Assembly: GCA_031280325.1 (NCBI GenBank)
Contig: JAITGW010000092.1
Coordinates: 1 to 8,422, forward strand
Length of the DNA: 8,422 nucleotides
Direction: 5' to 3'
From: Oscillospiraceae bacterium
Lineage (GTDB): Bacteria > Bacillota > Clostridia > Oscillospirales > Oscillospiraceae
How positions within the stretch are numbered: the first letter of the stretch is position 1; the number at the start of each line of letters is the position of its first letter. A program made the translations under genes and the position numbers. Under the pieces are notes generated by a model that saw only the letters and a program-made list of their open reading frames with translations, was not told where the DNA came from and did no database searches. Of this stretch, positions 6,516-8,422 are shown in pieces.

Positions 6516-6929
6516 ATGAACATCGAGCTTACAGAAAAACAATTCCGCCGCCTGATTGACCTTGTCTATGTCGGCAACTGGATACTCAACTCCACGCGGG
6601 AGGAGCATGACCGTATCGCCGACTACGACGATGCGGAGAGCGCGCTTTTATCGCACTGCGCGGGCGTTGGCATGGGCGCTATTGTTCGCCCCGAGGGGCG
6701 GAAGTTCCGATTCTCGGCGGCGTTTGAGCAGGGCGGGATTCACGAGGCGATCAGCGATTATGAGGATGCCGTGTTCTTCGAGATCCTGGCGGAGGAGCTT
6801 TCGCGCCGCGACATGGAGGACGAGAGCCTGGATCCGCTTGACATGGCGGAGCTTAAGGTCCGAATCGACCGCTATATGGCTGAGTTTGAGGCAAACGGCA
6901 CAAACAATCTTATACTGGAGACGCTGTAG
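6516..6929 (+). CDS. Uncharacterised acidic 137-aa protein co-transcribed with dut
   Basis: I do not recognise a named family. The ATG has GAGG eight bases ahead, and a good promoter lies upstream. The protein is soluble, with no signal peptide or membrane segment, and strongly acidic in its second half. The N-terminal part (MNIELTEKQFRRLIDLVYVG) looks helical. It is followed by a WILNSTREEHDRIADYDDAE stretch, a single Cys (SHCAGVGMG, about 47-55), then GGIHEAISDYEDAVFFEILA (about 73-92), where the aromatic/acidic pattern looks conserved rather than random. It ends only 3 bases before the dut start, and dut has no strong ribosome site of its own, so the two genes are probably translationally coupled. 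Proximity to dut does not by itself show a nucleotide-related role. Confidence 0.82.
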   Translation: MNIELTEKQFRRLIDLVYVGNWILNSTREEHDRIADYDDAESALLSHCAGVGMGAIVRPEGRKFRFSAAFEQGGIHEAISDYEDAVFFEILAEELSRRDMEDESLDPLDMAELKVRIDRYMAEFEANGTNNLILETL

Positions 6930-6932
6930 CTC

Positions 6933-7373
6933 ATGAACATCTACATCAAAAAGCTGCGGGAGAACGCAATTTTACCCTCCTATCAAACCCCCGGCTCGGC
7001 GGGAGCGGACTTGTCCGCCTGTCTGGACGCGCCTGTGACAATCGGACCCGGCGAAACAGTGCTGGTACCCTCCGGTCTTGCCGTTGAGCTTCCGGAGGGA
7101 TATGCGGGGCTGGTTTTCGCGCGCAGCGGACTTGCGTCAAAGCGCGGCGTCGCCCCGGCGAACAAGGTCGGCGTCATCGACAGCGACTATCGCGGAGAGC
7201 TTATCGTTCCTCTGCACAATCACGGGCGGGCGCCGGAGGTTATCGGGCCGGGACAGCGTGTGGCTCAGATGCTTTTCGTGCCCGTCGCCCGGATGAACTT
7301 CATCGAAACAGCCGAGCTTGGCGGCACGGCGCGCGGCGAGGGCGGCTTCGGCTCTACCGGGACGGGCGTATGA
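6933..7373 (+). CDS. dut: dUTP diphosphatase (dUTPase)
   Basis: Hydrolyses dUTP to dUMP and pyrophosphate, keeping uracil out of DNA and feeding dTMP synthesis. It is the homotrimeric all-beta type, 146 aa, full length. All five family motifs are present in order: PGSAGADL at 20-27, ARSGL at 63-67, GVIDSDYRGEL at 80-90 (Asp83 expected to activate water), GPGQRVAQM at 105-113, and the C-terminal P-loop-like RGEGGFGSTG at 134-143. The nearest upstream purine run (GGAG, 6917-6920) is 12 bases from the ATG and inside the previous gene, which suggests coupling to it. Confidence 0.97.
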   Translation: MNIYIKKLRENAILPSYQTPGSAGADLSACLDAPVTIGPGETVLVPSGLAVELPEGYAGLVFARSGLASKRGVAPANKVGVIDSDYRGELIVPLHNHGRAPEVIGPGQRVAQMLFVPVARMNFIETAELGGTARGEGGFGSTGTGV

Positions 7374-7501
7374 ATGGATATATCCTTGAACCTTAAGAAG
7401 CGGCAGAATGATAAGGTAAACGGGGTGTGCCAAGAGTGAAGCTCATTGCAAGCCGCAGCTGAATGGTTTTGCCGATCAGAAGAGCGAGGAGGCGTAAATC
7501 T
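7374..7501. other. Spacer between dut and the GNAT fusion gene
   Basis: It contains an 8-codon ATG frame (7370-7396) overlapping the dut stop, probably chance. No clear promoter or terminator is visible. A strong ribosome site GAGGAGG (7486-7492) lies nine bases before the next ATG. The next gene may be read through from dut or from a promoter I cannot recognise. Confidence 0.4.
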
Positions 7502-8422
7502 ATGAATAAAGATGTCGAAATTCTTTCTGTCCGGGAATGCCCGGAACTGCTAAGTCGCGCCGCGAACTATTTTTCCGCGAAATGGGGCATCAACCGTAAA
7601 ATTTATGAAGAATCTATCACGGACAGTTTAACTACTGAAAACTCCTCGCCGAGATGGTATCTCATGATGCGCGGCGATGAAATCATTGGCAGTTACGGGC
7701 TGATTGAGAACGACTTCATGGTGCGCAAGGATTTAACGCCGTGGCTGTGCGCGTTGTATATTGAAGAAAGTGAACGTCGTCAAGGTTTGGGCGCTAAACT
7801 GCTGACTCACGGGCGGAGGGAAGCCGCAAAGCTGGGATTTTCTAAGGTTTATCTCTGCACCGATCATGTGGGCTATTATGAGCGGTACGGATGGCGCTTT
7901 TTTGGCATGGAGAAAAGCGAGTTCGGCTGTGAGACACGGGTGTATGAGGTTGACAGCTTAGGCTGTGACAACGCCGTAATTGCGCAGGAATTACAGCAAC
8001 CGAAAGCACGTTATGTTTTTTATGACAATATCAAACCCGGCGTCCCCTATTTGCATGACGCGCCTAATATAGAAATTACGGCGGATGCAATCATCCGCGA
8101 GGCGGCGGCGCTCACGCGGGAGCTTCTCGACGCGGCAAAGCTGCAGCGCGGCGATATTGTCGTCGTCGGCTGCTCATCTAGCGAGATAGCAGGCGGCGCA
8201 ATCGGCACCTCCTCCCGTCCCGAGATCGGCGCCGCGGTGTTTTCGGCAATTGCCGAAACGCTCACGCCCCGCGGGATATTTCTCGCGGCGCAGTGCTGCG
8301 AGCATTTGAACCGCGCCCTTATAATCGAGCGGGCGGCAATGGAAAAATATAATTTCATGCGCGTCAACGCGATTCCGCAGCCAAAGGCGGGCGGATCGTT
8401 TGCAGCCGCGGCGTATGCCGGA
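7502..8422 (+). CDS. GNAT N-acetyltransferase fused to a UPF0340/TIGR01440 (YwlG-like) domain, 3' partial
   Basis: The frame is open for 307 codons from an ATG with GAGGAGG nine bases upstream to the window edge; I followed it codon by codon without a stop. Residues about 1-152 form a GNAT domain: the acetyl-CoA motif A is RRQGLGAKLL (92-101), preceded by PWLCALYIEE and followed by GFSKVYLCTDHVGYYERYGW, typical of small clostridial acetyltransferases. Such proteins normally end near YEVDSL. Here about 37 linker residues follow, ending VPYLHDAPN. From about 190 comes a UPF0340/YwlG domain: GDIVVVGCSSSEIAGG (218-232), AAQCCEHLNRALIIER (262-277), and PKAGGSFAAAAY (294-305). About 60 more residues would be expected beyond the edge. 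UPF0340 proteins have no settled biochemical function and are normally stand-alone. The first part looks less GC-rich than the second. GNAT substrate unknown. Confidence 0.85.
   Translation, partial: MNKDVEILSVRECPELLSRAANYFSAKWGINRKIYEESITDSLTTENSSPRWYLMMRGDEIIGSYGLIENDFMVRKDLTPWLCALYIEESERRQGLGAKLLTHGRREAAKLGFSKVYLCTDHVGYYERYGWRFFGMEKSEFGCETRVYEVDSLGCDNAVIAQELQQPKARYVFYDNIKPGVPYLHDAPNIEITADAIIREAAALTRELLDAAKLQRGDIVVVGCSSSEIAGGAIGTSSRPEIGAAVFSAIAETLTPRGIFLAAQCCEHLNRALIIERAAMEKYNFMRVNAIPQPKAGGSFAAAAYAG

Noticed and set aside
7370..7396. 8-codon ATG frame overlapping the dut stop
   Set aside because: Too short to support, with no homology clue; the ATGA overlap can arise by chance.
7386..7414. 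TTGAAC ... TGATAA as a promoter for the GNAT fusion gene
   Set aside because: The -10 match is too poor to call; the -35 alone is not evidence.
8047..8367. Minus-strand 106-codon frame under the UPF0340 domain
   Set aside because: The plus strand encodes clear UPF0340 motifs over the same bases, so the minus frame is a shadow.

Overview
The window looks like chromosomal DNA from a GC-rich member of the Clostridia/Firmicutes, perhaps an Oscillospiraceae- or Christensenellales-type gut lineage. The evidence is a murI-ywiB(DUF1934)-argS cluster, a UPF0340/YwlG-type protein, purine-rich Shine-Dalgarno sites before most genes, and codon use rich in GCG, CGC and GCC. The assignment rests on gene content and protein style only. 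No rRNA, CRISPR array, complete insertion sequence or phage module is visible.

Layout. (1) 1-2188, plus strand: the C-terminal 728 residues of a P-type Ca2+-ATPase of the plasma-membrane (PMCA-like) type; its N-terminus lies outside the window. (2) 2189-2887: no intact gene. On the minus strand it holds a decayed, twice-frameshifted and 3'-truncated DNA-3-methyladenine glycosylase remnant, and upstream of that a short protein-like open stretch without a start. (3) 2888-2963, plus strand: tRNA-Ala(CGC) with encoded CCA and its own strong promoter. (4) 2964-3358: no intact gene. It holds another protein-like fragment, a perfect 44-bp loopless palindrome, and a 13-bp inverted repeat with TA at its outer ends. 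(5) 6400 down to 3359, minus strand: a tight operon murI - DUF1934/ywiB - argS (glutamate racemase, small beta-barrel protein, arginyl-tRNA synthetase). (6) 6516-7373, plus strand: divergent from murI, an unrecognised 137-aa acidic protein and dut (dUTPase), 3 nt apart. (7) 7502 to the window end, plus strand: an uninterrupted reading frame encoding a GNAT acetyltransferase domain joined in frame to a UPF0340/TIGR01440 (YwlG-like) domain, running off the window.

Most intact genes are housekeeping: wall precursor supply (murI), translation (argS, tRNA-Ala), nucleotide pool sanitation (dut) and cation export. The accessory signal is concentrated in the 2.2-3.36 kb stretch around the tRNA, which carries gene debris and inverted repeats. 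The most unusual item is the GNAT-UPF0340 fusion at the right edge. Its first half looks less GC-rich than its second half, and the second domain begins with an ATA codon where a native ATG would fit. A second point is the arginyl-tRNA synthetase, whose HIGH signature reads TIGN. I see no convincing undescribed multi-gene system.
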